Source: Acetobacter malorum (GTDB lineage Bacteria; Pseudomonadota; Alphaproteobacteria; Acetobacterales; Acetobacteraceae). From it: DNA of 64,000 bases. The number at the start of each line of letters is the position of its first letter. Within the stretch, counting starts at the first letter, position 1. The position numbers and the translations under genes were made by a program. Below are positions 63,573 to 64,000 of the stretch, one piece after another. The notes under the pieces were generated by a model. It was not told the DNA's origin. It saw only the letters and a list, made by a program, of their open reading frames with translations, and made no database searches. The stretch is from contig NZ_JOPG01000001.1 in the NCBI RefSeq assembly GCF_002153605.1, positions 62,001-126,000 of the forward strand, written 5' to 3'.

Positions 63573-63587
63573 TGATAATGATTCGCA
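63573..63587 (-). promoter_or_regulatory. Fur box upstream of the second siderophore receptor
   Basis: TGATAATGATTCGCA matches the 7-1-7 Fur consensus TGATAATNATTATCA apart from two bases in the right half. It is 58 bases upstream of the receptor start at 63515, the same spacing range as the perfect box before the paralogue at 42245. Confidence 0.75.
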
Positions 63588-63784
63588 AATTCAGCTTATG
63601 CATAGCAGTTCCGCTTACATCTTTTTGCGAGCCATCACTGCGCCGGAACGAAGCCGGCTGGGAGGCGGCATAAGCCTGTTTTCCCCCGGAAAACCGCCCC
63701 CTGCCGCATGCAACAACCAGCACGGCAGGAAACGATTAAAAACTATTTTATACTTCCCAAGACCTCCCCGGCTCGCAACAACAC

Positions 63785-64000
63785 TTACCCTCTTCTTGCA
63801 ACCGCACCCGCTGCATGCAGAGCCACAACATCCCCGCGCATCTGCCTGCCACCGGCAAAACCCAGCGCCAGCAAAGCCAGTCCTGCCAGAAAGCCAGTCC
63901 AGCCCCACGCCATGAAAGGCGGCGTAAAACTGAACCGAATATTCGCCTGCCCCGCAGGCAGGGGGATGCGTTCAAACAGGCCATCCTCAACCGTTGGCAC
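63785..64000 (-). CDS. C-terminal end of a membrane protein, YfhO-like
   Basis: The last 71 residues of a gene entering from the right edge. The frame is open to base 64000 and reads PTVEDGLFERIPLPAGQANI then RFSFTPPFMAWGWTGFLAGL, with one membrane helix, then a short basic tail and the stop at 63785. The GLFERIPLPAGxxxIxFxYxPP-like segment before a final helix resembles the C-terminus of YfhO-type membrane proteins of surface-polymer glycosylation. The rest is outside the window, so the assignment is tentative. Confidence 0.55.
   Translation of the reverse strand: MPTVEDGLFERIPLPAGQANIRFSFTPPFMAWGWTGFLAGLALLALGFAGGRQMRGDVVALHAAGAVARRG

Overview
The window is a stretch of chromosome from an acetic acid bacterium, most likely Acetobacter or a close relative. 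The pointers are a short-chain dehydrogenase matching my memory of Gluconobacter xylitol dehydrogenase, the abundance of TonB-dependent receptors, a gluconolactonase-type secreted propeller, and alphaproteobacterial versions of glnB-glnA, icd, pyk, typA and the small DUF3126 protein. Identification is from remembered family signatures; no database search was run.

Layout. 1-2.7 kb: the start of an adenine deaminase gene running off the left edge, then a divergent tandem pair of related two-domain proteins of unknown function. 2.8-8.8 kb (minus strand): a secreted propeller protein, a BtuB-type receptor behind a cobalamin riboswitch, and glnB-glnA. 9-20.7 kb: aminotransferase, tRNA-His, a TonB receptor, glutaredoxin 2, xylitol dehydrogenase-like SDR, POT peptide transporter, icd with a structured leader, ferredoxin-NADP reductase and a secreted HExxH protein. 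20.9-29 kb: OprB porin, ppk2, two membrane proteins, alr-dadA and an mlrC-like gene broken by a one-base frameshift.

29-33.3 kb looks foreign: a Tat-exported S41 peptidase, a third copy of the two-domain protein inside imperfect inverted repeats, a decayed aminoglycoside phosphotransferase remnant and a tautomerase, with AT-rich spacers. 33.3-50.9 kb returns to core genes: aldo/keto reductase, typA, feoA-feoB plus a Cys-rich membrane peptide, a TonB siderophore-type receptor with a perfect Fur box, an MFS transporter, gluconolactonase-like protein, pyk, an SH3 protein and a moeB-dsrE pair. 51.2-64 kb: an alginate-export-type outer membrane protein, catalase-like peroxidase plus cytochrome b561 divergent from an ECF sigma/anti-sigma pair, an OPT transporter, a GtrB/GtrII glycosylation pair, a second Fur-box-preceded TonB receptor, and the C-terminus of a membrane protein at the right edge.

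Working together: iron supply (two Fur-box receptors, FeoAB), cobalamin supply (riboswitch-btuB), nitrogen control (GlnB-GlnA), peptide uptake (POT, OPT) with D-alanine catabolism (alr-dadA), and envelope stress (ECF module, peroxidase). The best candidates for something undescribed are the three-copy two-domain family, whose third copy sits in the foreign islet, and the ECF-controlled peroxidase/cytochrome pair.
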